From Olivibacter sp036959255 (GTDB lineage: Bacteria; Bacteroidota; Bacteroidia; Sphingobacteriales; Sphingobacteriaceae): DNA of 64,000 nucleotides. The DNA is taken from assembly GCF_036959255.1 (NCBI RefSeq), contig NZ_JAWMTI010000003.1, forward strand, positions 682,001 to 746,000, read 5' to 3'. Shown here in pieces: positions 35,657 to 44,770 of the stretch. The notes below the pieces were generated by a model. It saw only the letters and a program-made list of their open reading frames with translations, was not told where the DNA came from and did no database searches. Position numbers and translations under genes: made by a program. Numbering within the stretch: position 1 is the first letter of the stretch; every line of letters starts with the position of its first letter.

Positions 35657-36177
35657 TCGGTAATTTGCTCCTTTCCATTAAATGCTTCGAAAATCTGCAT
35701 CAATTGATGGCTGTGCCGATGAACATGAAATCGAATGAACATCAACCATTCGTAACGTGTAAGAAAACCGTAAGTAGGAAATTCAAAATCTAAACATAAA
35801 GCTGTTAAATCTGTATTGGTAATCGTTTTGACGTGCTGCTGCTTGTTGGATTCAAGCGCAGTTATCAATTCACTTTTATCAAAAGGCCCATTACCTGGAT
35901 AAATAAAATCCGGCGATTCCAATTTAATCTCAAAATTAAGAAAGATATCCCTCAAACTCTCTACATAAGCGTCAATCTTACGCGTTGGTGCCTGGGTGTG
36001 GCTATCAGGCAAACCCGCAGTCCCCTGAATGATGTGGTCAGCTACTTGCGCTGCTGTCCATCCGCCATAAGGGGGTTTCTGGTTTATATGCCATTCATCG
36101 AACTTTACGATCAATCCAACAAATTCATCAAACGCTTTCGTTACAGAAGCTGCCAATTGGTGCTCATCAATTTTCAT
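35653..36177 (-). CDS. DinB-superfamily protein
   Basis: 174 aa from the ATG at 36177 (MKIDEHQLAASV), chosen because the upstream in-frame residues are not family-like. The four-helix DinB/YfiT fold is suggested by WTAAQVADHII in the second helix and RYEWLMFIRFHVHRHSHQL at the end, giving the usual His triad for a divalent metal. Related proteins are thiol-dependent metal enzymes or have unknown roles. No operon partner; the ArsR unit starts divergently about 160 bp away. Confidence 0.75.
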   Translation of the reverse strand: MKIDEHQLAASVTKAFDEFVGLIVKFDEWHINQKPPYGGWTAAQVADHIIQGTAGLPDSHTQAPTRKIDAYVESLRDIFLNFEIKLESPDFIYPGNGPFDKSELITALESNKQQHVKTITNTDLTALCLDFEFPTYGFLTRYEWLMFIRFHVHRHSHQLMQIFEAFNGKEQITD

Positions 36178-36335
36178 AATTAATGTATTTATCACAAAAA
36201 TAACACACAGTATACGCTTAGATGAAGGGGAAAAGCGACATTCTAAAGGCAAAAAGCGAATAGACTCGTTCTTTAAGTAACCAACTAGCTTTTAATATCC
36301 CTGAAGGCACACGGAAAAAAACAAAAAACTATTTG

Positions 36336-36378
36336 GTAACCATTTGGTTTCTTTTTAAATTTGAAACCAAATGGTTAC
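36336..36378. promoter_or_regulatory. Double-dyad ArsR operator
   Basis: Two 16-bp arms (36336-36351 and 36363-36378) are perfect inverted complements around an 11-bp A/T centre. Each arm itself holds a dyad, AACCA-N2-TGGTT, so there are two half-identical sites 27 bp apart. The element ends 14 bp before the ArsR ATG at 36393, ideal for autorepression. It is the longest perfect regulatory inverted repeat in the window. Confidence 0.75.
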
Positions 36379-36392
36379 ATTTAATAAAATTC

Positions 36393-36704
36393 ATGGAAAC
36401 TAGACGAGATGTATTTCAAGCAATAGCGGATCCTACAAGACGTGCAATCATTCAATTGATTGCCAAACAACCACTCAATCTCAATTCAGTGGCCGACAAT
36501 TTTGACATGAGTCGTCCAGCTGTCTCTAAGCATATTCGGATTCTTAGTGAATGTGGCTTGATCACAATTAAACAAAGAGGTAGAGAGCGATTTTGCAACG
36601 CAAATTTGCATTCATTAAAAGAGGTTTCAGATTGGGTAGAGAAATATCGTACCTTCTGGAAAGATCATTTAGATACATTAGAAGATCTTTTAAACAATGA
36701 ATAG
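36393..36704 (+). CDS. ArsR-family (SmtB/ArsR-like HTH) transcriptional regulator
   Basis: 103 aa from the ATG at 36393 (METRRDVFQAIADPTRRAIIQL); the open frame begins 60 bp earlier but those codons cross the operator. The winged-helix signature is DNFDMSRPAVSKHIRILSECGLI followed by the wing KQRGRERFCN. There is no cysteine metal box, so this is the DNA-binding type found with SRPBCC partners rather than a metal sensor. Two SRPBCC genes lie downstream in the same direction. The double inverted repeat just upstream should be its own operator. Confidence 0.87.
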   Translation: METRRDVFQAIADPTRRAIIQLIAKQPLNLNSVADNFDMSRPAVSKHIRILSECGLITIKQRGRERFCNANLHSLKEVSDWVEKYRTFWKDHLDTLEDLLNNE

Positions 36705-36851
36705 TGTCAATGATAGAAATCAAAGCATTTGAGAATGAAGATAACATATAGATTTAAAGCAAGTTAGAAACTTATCTTGGCGACAAAACATAAGCAAGGA
36801 TTGCCTGCTCAATCTGCTAAAAAAAGTAGAATAAAAACAAAACAATGAATT

Positions 36852-37379
36852 ATGGAAAATTATGGAAAAATCATTGCTCCTGGCACCATACGCTTTGAGC
36901 GATTACTACCAGGCCCCATCGAACGCGTTTGGGCTTACCTGACGGATTCTGAAAAAAGAGGAAAATGGTTGGCCAGTGGTGAAATGGACCTTAAGGTTGG
37001 CGGCAAAGTGCATTTACATTTCTTTCACGCTGACCTTTCTTCCCATCAAGAAACGCTGCCTGAGAAATATAAATCTTATGAACATGGTAGTAGTTTCACC
37101 GGCACCGTGATTCGGTGCACACCTCCAACGCTATTGACCTTTACTTGGGGAGACGGCTCTGAAGTGACCTTCGAATTACAAAAGCAGGGAGAGAAAGTAT
37201 TATTGGTGCTAACACATCGACATTTAGAAAACATAAAAGCACGCATTGGGGTGGCCAGCGGTTGGCATACCCATCTTGGTATCCTTGTTGCTCGACTAGA
37301 AGGAAATGAGCCGGAAGGTTTTTGGAGCGTACATAGCCAAATAGAAAAAGAATACACACAACTATTAACTGAATTATAG
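36852..37379 (+). CDS. SRPBCC/AHSA1-like protein
   Basis: 175 aa. The helix-grip START/Bet v1-like fold shows as FERLLPGPIERVWAYLTDSEKRGKWLASGEMDL (about 15-45), then LTFTWGDGSEVTFEL and the long C-terminal helix GWHTHLGILVARLEG. Such proteins bind hydrophobic ligands or act as Aha1-like cofactors. It follows ArsR by 147 bp with no gene in the gap, and precedes a second SRPBCC gene by 17 bp; ArsR plus tandem SRPBCC genes is a common Bacteroidota cassette. The ligand is unknown. Confidence 0.82.
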   Translation: MENYGKIIAPGTIRFERLLPGPIERVWAYLTDSEKRGKWLASGEMDLKVGGKVHLHFFHADLSSHQETLPEKYKSYEHGSSFTGTVIRCTPPTLLTFTWGDGSEVTFELQKQGEKVLLVLTHRHLENIKARIGVASGWHTHLGILVARLEGNEPEGFWSVHSQIEKEYTQLLTEL

Positions 37380-37396
37380 TTTAAAATGGGAACCTT

Positions 37397-37855
37397 ATGA
37401 AAAATCAGAAAGCACAAGTTGAAGTCCAAATGCTCATAAGAAAACCTGTCTCCGTGGTTTACCAAGCTTTCATTGACCCAGCCATCACTAAAAATTTTTG
37501 GTTTACAAAAGCCAGCGGGCCATTAGCACTTGGAAAAACCATCACTTGGGAGTGGGAAATGTACGAGGTATCAAGCCAAATAACAGTGAACGAGTTAGTT
37601 GAAAACAAGAAGATATCCATCACTTGGGGCGATCCAGCAACAACTGTTGATTTTCTTTTCACCGCACTCAACGAAAACAGCACCTACGTCATCATTAAAA
37701 ACTATGGCTTTTGGCAGATAGGAGATGAATTGACACAAGCGGTGAATGATAATACGGGTGGCTTTACTACCGTTTTAGATGGTCTTAAAGCCTACATGGA
37801 ACATAATATCAATTTAAATCTGATTGCTGATAAATTTCCAAAAGAAATAAGCTAG
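37397..37855 (+). CDS. SRPBCC/AHSA1-like protein (second copy)
   Basis: 152 aa with the same fold: VEVQMLIRKPVSVVYQAFIDPAITKNFWFTKASGPL at the N-terminus, SITWGDPATTVDFLFTAL in the middle and FTTVLDGLKAYMEHNI as C-terminal helix. It is only distantly similar to the copy 17 bp upstream, so the pair is not a recent duplication. Co-transcription with ArsR is likely. Confidence 0.82.
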   Translation: MKNQKAQVEVQMLIRKPVSVVYQAFIDPAITKNFWFTKASGPLALGKTITWEWEMYEVSSQITVNELVENKKISITWGDPATTVDFLFTALNENSTYVIIKNYGFWQIGDELTQAVNDNTGGFTTVLDGLKAYMEHNINLNLIADKFPKEIS

Positions 37856-37868
37856 CACTAAATAAATC

Positions 37869-37907
37869 TATATATTGGCGTGTGTGAATTGCGCGCGCCG
37901 ATATATA
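37869..37907 (+). terminator. Hairpin after the ArsR/SRPBCC operon
   Basis: A 12-bp stem with one G-T pair (37869-37880 with 37896-37907) and 15-nt loop, 13 bp past the SRPBCC stop. No T-run follows, so termination is plausible but not certain. It also shows why the long GTG-initiated frame of the next gene (37880) is unlikely. Confidence 0.5.
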
Positions 37908-37996
37908 AATCAAAATACCGAGTTTATCTTTTCAACTTTCATCCCAAACCTTCTGACCCACTACCCAACTTAACGATTTCTTATTATTTTTACTAC

Positions 37997-39601
37997 ATGA
38001 TTCATGAGAAATTGCTTTTGATATTGGCTTTGTTTTTTGCCATGGCGATGTTGTATTTGTTAAGTCAACGTTTAAAAATTTCCTATCCAATTTTATTAGT
38101 TATTGGTGGTTTGGGAATATGTTTTATTCCTGGAATACGGCCAATCAGTATCGATCCAGACTTGGTCTTTCTGATTTTTTTACCTCCCCTACTTTTTGAA
38201 GCAGCGTGGTATACCTCTTGGAACGACTTTTGGAAATGGAGGCGTTCGATCGGTTTATTGGGTTTTGGTTTAGTGCTATTCACCTCCCTGGCCGTTGCCT
38301 ACTTTTCAGTTATGATCATTCCAGGTTTCACACTGGCAATGGGGTTCCTATTAGGAGGTATCATCTCACCACCTGATGCTGTCGCCGCAACATCCGTGCT
38401 AAAAGGCGTTACTATGCCAAAAAGAGGCCTTGCCATTTTAGAAGGAGAAAGTCTTGTAAACGACGCAGCCTCGTTAACTGTGTTTCGTTTTGCCTTAGCG
38501 GCTGTTTTGACCGGACAGTTTATATTAAAAGAAGCCATTGTCGAATTTGCTACACTATCCATTATGGGGGTTGTTGTTGGTTTAGTTATCGCCCATATTC
38601 TGTATTTTGTGCTGCGATATCTTGCGAAGTCATCGAATATTACAACACCGATCACTTTGATTGCTCCGTACCTTATGTACCTTGTAGCTGAATCTTTTGA
38701 ATGGTCTGGTGTGCTGGCCGTGGTAAGTGGTGGGCTTTTTTTATCTTTTCGATCCAAGGATTTTCTAAATTATCATACCCGCATACAAGCAACTGAGGTA
38801 TGGGCTACTGTTGGTTTTTTGTTGAATGGATTTGTTTTCATTTTAATTGGTTTAGAGCTTCCCGTTATTGTTGCCGGATTGGAAGGTTATTCTAAAAAAG
38901 AGGCCATTGAATACGCCTTGATCATCAGCGCGATTATTATTATATTGCGCCTTGTCCTGATCTATTTAGCCGCCTTTGTTCCACGTCTTATCAGCAAAAA
39001 AATACGGGAAAGGGAAAAAAGCCCGGGTCTCAAGCTACCTTTTGCAATCGGATGGGCAGGCATGCGTGGTGTGGTATCCTTGGCATCCGCGTTAGCTATA
39101 CCACTAACACTTGAAAGCGGAGAAGCGTTTCCTCATCGTAATCTTATTCTATTTATCACATTTATTGTGATCCTCGTTACCTTGGTTTTTCAAGGAATTA
39201 CCCTACCATTTTTTCTAAAGCTACTAAAAATTGAAGAGATTGATGACTATGTTCCTGTAGAAGATCAGCTTGAAGCGATTCGTCTTCAGCTCGCCAAGTC
39301 AAGCATCAAATATCTTGACCGGAATTACGATCACGAAATGGAAGAGCACCCCACCATTGGTCGAATAAAAGAACAGCTACAACGCAGCATTGAAGCAACG
39401 GAAAGCTCTGCACAAGAACAGGGAAAGAAAGAAAAATTAATTTCAGTTCGCATGTTATACAGGCATATTATGTTAGAGCTAATTGCCCATCGAAGAGAAG
39501 GCCTTAATAAACTACGCAAAGAAAAAAAATATGACGATCACGTTATCAGACAATTGGAACATAACCTGGATTTAGAAGAGTCTCGGCTTACCAAACAATA
39601 G
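37997..39601 (+). CDS. CPA1-family Na+/H+ antiporter
   Basis: About 534 aa from the ATG at 37997; a GTG frame from 37880 would begin inside a hairpin and add a non-membrane leader. It has 12-13 predicted helices with CPA1/NhaP motifs: GGIISPPDAVAATSVLKG followed by LEGESLVNDAASLTVFRFAL (paired Asp residues of the ion site) and IGWAGMRGVVSLASALAIP. A charged cytoplasmic tail of about 130 residues follows. It exchanges Na+ or K+ for H+ in pH and salt homeostasis. A DUF2721 gene follows 29 bp later. Confidence 0.88.
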   Translation: MIHEKLLLILALFFAMAMLYLLSQRLKISYPILLVIGGLGICFIPGIRPISIDPDLVFLIFLPPLLFEAAWYTSWNDFWKWRRSIGLLGFGLVLFTSLAVAYFSVMIIPGFTLAMGFLLGGIISPPDAVAATSVLKGVTMPKRGLAILEGESLVNDAASLTVFRFALAAVLTGQFILKEAIVEFATLSIMGVVVGLVIAHILYFVLRYLAKSSNITTPITLIAPYLMYLVAESFEWSGVLAVVSGGLFLSFRSKDFLNYHTRIQATEVWATVGFLLNGFVFILIGLELPVIVAGLEGYSKKEAIEYALIISAIIIILRLVLIYLAAFVPRLISKKIREREKSPGLKLPFAIGWAGMRGVVSLASALAIPLTLESGEAFPHRNLILFITFIVILVTLVFQGITLPFFLKLLKIEEIDDYVPVEDQLEAIRLQLAKSSIKYLDRNYDHEMEEHPTIGRIKEQLQRSIEATESSAQEQGKKEKLISVRMLYRHIMLELIAHRREGLNKLRKEKKYDDHVIRQLEHNLDLEESRLTKQ

Positions 39602-39630
39602 GCTTGGATTTCTTAAATAAAACACATAAA

Positions 39631-40089
39631 ATGATGATTACGATCACCACACCCGCCTTATTATTTCCGGCTATCAGTTTAATTATGCTGGCCTATACTA
39701 ATCGTTTTCTCGCTCTGGCTAGTTTAGTAAGAAGTTTACATGCTAAGTACCTTGAAAATAATCAGAGTGGTGTTATTCATGGCCAGATAAGGAACTTACG
39801 CTACCGACTACGCCTGATTAAATATATGCAAGCTTATGGTGTCTTAAGCTTTGTGGCCTGCGTTTTATGTATGTTTTTTATATTCTTGGAATGGGTATTC
39901 TGGGCGGAGATGCTCTTTGGACTCAGTTTAGTTTTTTTTACTATCTCACTTATTATATCGTTGATTGAAATACAGAAAAGCACGACCGCCCTTGAACTTG
40001 AACTAAGTAACATGGAGGAAGATAAAGCAGGGCTTTCTTTTGTTAATTATCTGAAAAAGAAATTGGAAACAAAAGACAAAAACACCTGA
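39631..40089 (+). CDS. DUF2721 membrane protein
   Basis: 152 aa from the ATG at 39631; a TTG nine codons upstream is less likely. The DUF2721 signature is at the N-terminus, TPALLFPAISLIMLAYTNRF, followed by ALASLVRSLH and two more membrane helices (VLSFVACVLCMFFIFLEWVFW; MLFGLSLVFFTISLII). The family is of unknown function. Close spacing (29 bp) to the Na+/H+ antiporter suggests the same transcript. Confidence 0.82.
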   Translation: MMITITTPALLFPAISLIMLAYTNRFLALASLVRSLHAKYLENNQSGVIHGQIRNLRYRLRLIKYMQAYGVLSFVACVLCMFFIFLEWVFWAEMLFGLSLVFFTISLIISLIEIQKSTTALELELSNMEEDKAGLSFVNYLKKKLETKDKNT

Positions 40090-40135
40090 TTAAAACTCTT
40101 GATATCCTACCTGGTTCATTCCGATAATACCTCCT

Positions 40136-41503
40136 ATGAAGCGTAAAAACTCAGTTGTATTATTTATTGCATGTTCAGCCGTTTTCTTAGAAGCACTGGA
40201 TCTTGCCATTATGAATCTTGCGCTGCCCCTCATTCAAAAACACTTTCATTTAGAAGAAGAGCAATCGCAATGGTTGCAAACTATATATGTTCTCTTATAT
40301 GGCGGCTTTCTTATTATCGGGGGTAAGCTAGCCGATATTTGGGGGAGAAAAAAAGTCTTTTTAACCGGTGCGCTTTTATTTTTAATAACATCAATCGGTG
40401 CCGGTAAAGCAAATTCCTTTGAGTTTTTATTTTTTTTCCGGGCAATCCAAGGCCTAGGAGCCGCTTTTCTTATGCCATCGGCGATGGCAATTATTACCAA
40501 TACATTCATAACAGAAGATGCCAGAAGCAAGGCCTTGGGTATATTCAGTTCTTTCGCCGCCATTGGTTCAGGTTGCGGATTATCGGTGGGGGGACTCATC
40601 GCATCTTCGTTGGGTTGGCAATGGATTTTCTTTATAAACGTCCCGATTATAAGTATCAGTTTGATTTTAGCTTTTATCTTACTAGAACGCGATATACGGA
40701 TAATCGGTACGAACCAACCAGATTTGCTTTCCGGTATTATCCTATCTTTTTGTATCGTTCTTCTTTCCTATTTCATACACGCAATTCCAGTTCTTATTCA
40801 TAAACCTATATGGATTGTCATCGTACTAAGCTTAATAAGCTCGAGCTTGATATACTTTATTAAGCGAACTCGTCATCACCCAAATCCTTTAATAAATTTC
40901 ACCTTATTAAAAGGTAATAATGTCATGTTGGGTAATCGAACTATTTTTATATTAGGTTCTTTCTTCTTGAGCTATCTACTTATCCTCTCGTTCTATTTGC
41001 AAGAGATTTTGGGATTTTCAGCCGCTAAAGCAGGTTTATTGCTCTTTCCTTTTAGTGTGGGTTCTGCTTTCATCTCTCGCTTTCTTTTACCCCGCTTGAT
41101 CAAACGTTTTAAAATTATTCGAACAGCACGGTTGGGGATGACTTTGATGTTTTTTGGTGCATTATTATTAATTATCAGCATGTATTATGGATTATTCGCT
41201 CCTTTGGTATTTTCAATAGCTTGTGTAATAGGCGCAGGTATGGCCATATCAATTCCAAGTTTAACTGTCATGGCACTAAGTCAAATTCCGGTTGAACATC
41301 AGGGAGTAGCTTCTGGAGTCAATACCACTTCTTATTTTTTTGGATCGGGTATCGGCTTATCGCTCATATCATTGATGATGCAATTAAATACGTTGTTTCC
41401 AAGCACCATAAAGCAGCTGATTGCTTCAGCAAGCCTTCTCCTGTTAATAGCTGCTATTGCTGTATTGTATCTGCTAAAAGAAGAGTTTTCCTTAAAAAAG
41501 TAG
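40136..41503 (+). CDS. MFS transporter, DHA2 (EmrB/QacA) family
   Basis: 455 aa with about 14 membrane helices, typical for DHA2 drug/H+ antiporters. Motifs: LEALDLAIMNLALPLIQKHF in helix 1 (D and N of motif D1), GGKLADIWGRKKVFLTGALL (motif A), FRAIQGLGAAFLMP (motif B) and GSGCGLSVGGLI (motif C). It probably exports drugs or metabolites. It starts 46 bp after the DUF2721 gene; co-transcription is possible. No regulator is next to it. Confidence 0.88.
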   Translation: MKRKNSVVLFIACSAVFLEALDLAIMNLALPLIQKHFHLEEEQSQWLQTIYVLLYGGFLIIGGKLADIWGRKKVFLTGALLFLITSIGAGKANSFEFLFFFRAIQGLGAAFLMPSAMAIITNTFITEDARSKALGIFSSFAAIGSGCGLSVGGLIASSLGWQWIFFINVPIISISLILAFILLERDIRIIGTNQPDLLSGIILSFCIVLLSYFIHAIPVLIHKPIWIVIVLSLISSSLIYFIKRTRHHPNPLINFTLLKGNNVMLGNRTIFILGSFFLSYLLILSFYLQEILGFSAAKAGLLLFPFSVGSAFISRFLLPRLIKRFKIIRTARLGMTLMFFGALLLIISMYYGLFAPLVFSIACVIGAGMAISIPSLTVMALSQIPVEHQGVASGVNTTSYFFGSGIGLSLISLMMQLNTLFPSTIKQLIASASLLLLIAAIAVLYLLKEEFSLKK

Positions 41504-41513
41504 GTAGAGAAAT

Positions 41514-42827
41514 TTAGTTTGGAACGCTTCTGAGCAATTGCATTAAGCCATGAATTGACTTATTCTCAAAATTCAGTTTTCCATATACTGCCATATATTG
41601 ACTAGCTAACTTTTGACTTTTGAGTTCTATTTTCTCCACTTGCTTGCTGTATTGCTGTAATAAAGGGTAATTTCCTTGTTTCTTTAACCCCTTAATGTCT
41701 ATATAGAAATAAAAGAAATTACTGGAAAGACCGTCTAGACTGTTCTGCTGATAGTTCTCGCCCGTGCCAAAAAGCAAACGATCTCCTTGGCTTTTGTGCC
41801 CGAACTTGTAAAAGAGTTGTTTTGGAAGATAATTTGCTAAATGTGGTGATGCCTGAAAGGAAAGATAAATTTCAGGTATGCGTTCTTTACGAATAGACTT
41901 TTGCTCGACCTTTTCAAAATTCTCATTGTAGTCGTAAGTAATGACCGTATCCTGTTGAAGAATAAGATTCTTTTTCCATTCCAGATCGACGTAACCACCG
42001 TAATAGTGTAACAAGGTATCAACAGGAATACGATGTTTTTCGAAAAATTTTTGTTGTCTGGTTAATAGCGGACCAACATCCGCTGCTAACCAGCCTTTCA
42101 CTAAGCTATTGCGGGTAAATCTCCTTGGGTGGATGTGTTCTGCACCACGAATCATATTTGTTTTTACCTGTCCTTTTAGCGACAGCGTTCCAGGTCCAAA
42201 ATCCGCTATCACGGTGTTTGTTCCATTTGTATAAACCAACTCATGATTTGCTTTAATTGCGTCAAGCAAATGCGATTGCTCAACGGCTATCATATTATTC
42301 TGTAGCACTAAGCTACGAAGTATGGTGGTAGTTGCCACTTTTGAGGCCGATATAGAAAGCGCCAAATATTCCTTTGAGTACAGTAAGCAAAGTTTTTCAT
42401 CAGCTGTATTTCCTTGAAAAGTAAGCGAATCCATCGTGTTTACGCTCTTTATATTTAGTCCATGCTTTATATAATGTTCAAATTTTTCAAAATCATCGAT
42501 CCTAAATACAGAAAAAAGTGTTGCATCATAAGGCTCCATTGAAAAGAAAAAAACATTAGCGGGAATATGGAGTCCTAAGCCATTTATTTCAAAAGGCTTC
42601 TTAGGTTTTTCTTTATCAGAACCGAAATAATATAAGGGATTTGACACTGCATTCCAAACTATTGATTGTAATAAGGCGTCAACATTAATACGAAAGAGCG
42701 CAGATGCGTTAGCTGGAATGTACTGTCGGTACGATTGCTTTTGGCGATATGCTAAATAACCATAACCAATCAATCCAGTAATAAAAACAACTGCAATACC
42801 GATCAGTACTCGCTTCTTCATCATCAA
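41514..42827 (-). CDS. Conserved membrane-anchored hypothetical protein
   Basis: 437 aa with one N-terminal membrane helix (VLIGIAVVFITGLIGYGYLAY); the rest is predicted periplasmic and beta-rich, with segments such as YIPANASALFRINVDALL and DAFFFS-like strands. I do not recognise a named family. The opening after the helix (P-x-N-A-x-x-x-F-R-I-N) parallels that of the DUF4836 protein encoded 6 bp upstream (PKDAFVVATINGRSFF), so the two may be distant relatives working together at the cell envelope. It is the last gene of a three-gene unit. Confidence 0.65.
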   Translation of the reverse strand: MMMKKRVLIGIAVVFITGLIGYGYLAYRQKQSYRQYIPANASALFRINVDALLQSIVWNAVSNPLYYFGSDKEKPKKPFEINGLGLHIPANVFFFSMEPYDATLFSVFRIDDFEKFEHYIKHGLNIKSVNTMDSLTFQGNTADEKLCLLYSKEYLALSISASKVATTTILRSLVLQNNMIAVEQSHLLDAIKANHELVYTNGTNTVIADFGPGTLSLKGQVKTNMIRGAEHIHPRRFTRNSLVKGWLAADVGPLLTRQQKFFEKHRIPVDTLLHYYGGYVDLEWKKNLILQQDTVITYDYNENFEKVEQKSIRKERIPEIYLSFQASPHLANYLPKQLFYKFGHKSQGDRLLFGTGENYQQNSLDGLSSNFFYFYIDIKGLKKQGNYPLLQQYSKQVEKIELKSQKLASQYMAVYGKLNFENKSIHGLMQLLRSVPN

Positions 42828-42833
42828 ATAAAC

Positions 42834-44759
42834 CTAAGGCCTAAAAGATTCATTTTCAACAATATCCAATATATATTGTAGAGCATTATTCTTCGAATTC
42901 GGAAACTCAGCCTGAAAACTACCGAGCATTTTTTTGCCTTTAATACCTTTTGAAGTAAAATAAAAATCACCTAAAGCCTGAATCTTTTCTTGCAAAGCCA
43001 AAGCTCGTTTGGTAGTAGGTATATCCAGCGAGTTTACAGCTTTCACTATTTTTTTACTATTAAAGAGAACAGCAAATTTATTATCATTTAGTATCTTTTT
43101 GTGCTTCGAAGACAAATTACTTTTATATCGATTATACTTAATGTCCAGTAAATCATCGAATGCTGTACCAATGAATACAATACCATCCTTCAATAAAATA
43201 TGGACTTCGAATGGCCCTTTCAGCCCACTAATTGTATAAACACCCTCGTTCTCCGTTACCTTACCCCTTGCTATTCCCAAGGCAATTGTTTTCTTGAATA
43301 AGCTCATATCATTAGAAGAAAACATGGCTAAAAAAGCTGGTATACTTTCTTTTTTAGTCTTTTCAACTTCTACTGAATTATAATCTTCGTCATATTCGTA
43401 GGTCGTATACTTCACTTCCTGTTCTTTTATTCCTGTCAAAGCAAAAACCCCATCGCCTTTAATTGTTTTTCCAATTGCTTTTTCGTCCAATAAAAGGGAG
43501 AATATACTGGACCCCAGGTCTACTTCCTTGTCGTATTGGCCAAGCAGGCTACCGTAATACTGCTGCATTAAAGTTGGTAGTTCTCTGAGATAGTTCTCTG
43601 TATTAACAGCAATTGATGTATAGGCGATAGCATCTTCAGTCAGGTATTTAAAGAACTTTTTGTTCAGTCTCCGATTATATACATTACGATACGCGCTTAC
43701 CTGTTCACTGGCTAGCGCTATAGAACCATCGACTGTAAGGGTATTTTTTGCTAAGGTTAAGTAAATATTAGCGCTTTCAAATCCCGTATCAAATTTTTTG
43801 GCTTTTGCCCCTAAAAGCAATGCATAAGCATTATACACCCCTGGAACAAAATCGTGATAAAGTTCATTGACGTTCCTTATCCATAGGCTTGCCAGTGCAT
43901 TTTTACGATACGATTTATTAAAGGCCGGGTCATTGAATACTTCTTTCGATTCAATCAGCTTAATAGCCTCTTGATGTAACCATTGTTTAAGTAATTCGTT
44001 TTTTATCGAATCGTCTGCTGCAATACTTGCGTAATAAGTATCATACATTGCATTGCGAGCGGCATCAGCAGCTTCATACTCTTCAGCAGGGAGAACCTCG
44101 TCATAACCCTCTACTGTAGCTGAATCGATGCCCGTATCATAATTATATAAAGAATCAACAGCATCCCACTCCACATCCGCAGAATCTTTTAAGGCAGTTG
44201 AGTCAATGACGCTGTCATTATATTCATCACTTAATTTTTTATTTGCTAATCCGTACTTTTTTGCCGTCGTTTCATCTTCAAAAAAGCTAGTTCGAAGCTC
44301 AGCGCTAAGGAGATAAAGTGTTTGCTCGTTCCAGACCAACAGCTGTTTTTTTTCATTAAGATCCAAGATCCATTGCCCATTATTAAGTTTTTGAGGCTCA
44401 CCAAAGGTTTTCAAAAAGTCTCCGACTCTAGTGCTATTGCTAAGTGGTACTGACATCCCATAATAGCGGATACTATCTGTTTTGGTACTATAGGCATATA
44501 CTTGTGCGTCTAGATTAAAACCCAGTTCCTCCAACCCCTGTATATTGCCCTTGCCTATCCTGTTTAACTTTGTAATCAATGCCTGTCCTATCTTCGATTG
44601 GTTAAATTGACTGACACTTATTAGCTCAAAAAAACTGCGCCCATTAATAGTAGCCACAACAAAAGCATCCTTCGGAATTTTCGGAGCGAGCCTTTGTGCT
44701 AGTAGATTATTTGAAAAGAATAGGCCCAAAAGACCTATTAAAAGTTTAATTTTCTGCAT
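42834..44759 (-). CDS. DUF4836-family exported protein
   Basis: 641 aa with a signal peptide (KLLIGLLGLFFSNNLLAQ). It matches the DUF4836 pattern: IPKDAFVVATINGRSFFELIS, then long mixed alpha/beta regions. A highly acidic Asp/Glu/Tyr-rich insertion near residues 180-250 may be disordered or calcium-binding. The function of the family is unknown; it is typical of Bacteroidota. It is 6 bp from the gene downstream and 11 bp from the lipoprotein gene upstream. Confidence 0.8.
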   Translation of the reverse strand: MQKIKLLIGLLGLFFSNNLLAQRLAPKIPKDAFVVATINGRSFFELISVSQFNQSKIGQALITKLNRIGKGNIQGLEELGFNLDAQVYAYSTKTDSIRYYGMSVPLSNSTRVGDFLKTFGEPQKLNNGQWILDLNEKKQLLVWNEQTLYLLSAELRTSFFEDETTAKKYGLANKKLSDEYNDSVIDSTALKDSADVEWDAVDSLYNYDTGIDSATVEGYDEVLPAEEYEAADAARNAMYDTYYASIAADDSIKNELLKQWLHQEAIKLIESKEVFNDPAFNKSYRKNALASLWIRNVNELYHDFVPGVYNAYALLLGAKAKKFDTGFESANIYLTLAKNTLTVDGSIALASEQVSAYRNVYNRRLNKKFFKYLTEDAIAYTSIAVNTENYLRELPTLMQQYYGSLLGQYDKEVDLGSSIFSLLLDEKAIGKTIKGDGVFALTGIKEQEVKYTTYEYDEDYNSVEVEKTKKESIPAFLAMFSSNDMSLFKKTIALGIARGKVTENEGVYTISGLKGPFEVHILLKDGIVFIGTAFDDLLDIKYNRYKSNLSSKHKKILNDNKFAVLFNSKKIVKAVNSLDIPTTKRALALQEKIQALGDFYFTSKGIKGKKMLGSFQAEFPNSKNNALQYILDIVENESFRP

Positions 44760-44770
44760 ATTTTCTATTC

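Noticed and set aside
36705..36851. Possible small gene between arsR and the first SRPBCC gene
   Set aside because: Only short frames interrupted by stops; no family resemblance, at most a decayed remnant.
37880..37996. GTG-initiated 39-residue extension of the Na+/H+ antiporter
   Set aside because: It begins inside a hairpin and is not membrane-like; the ATG at 37997 starts directly at the first helix.
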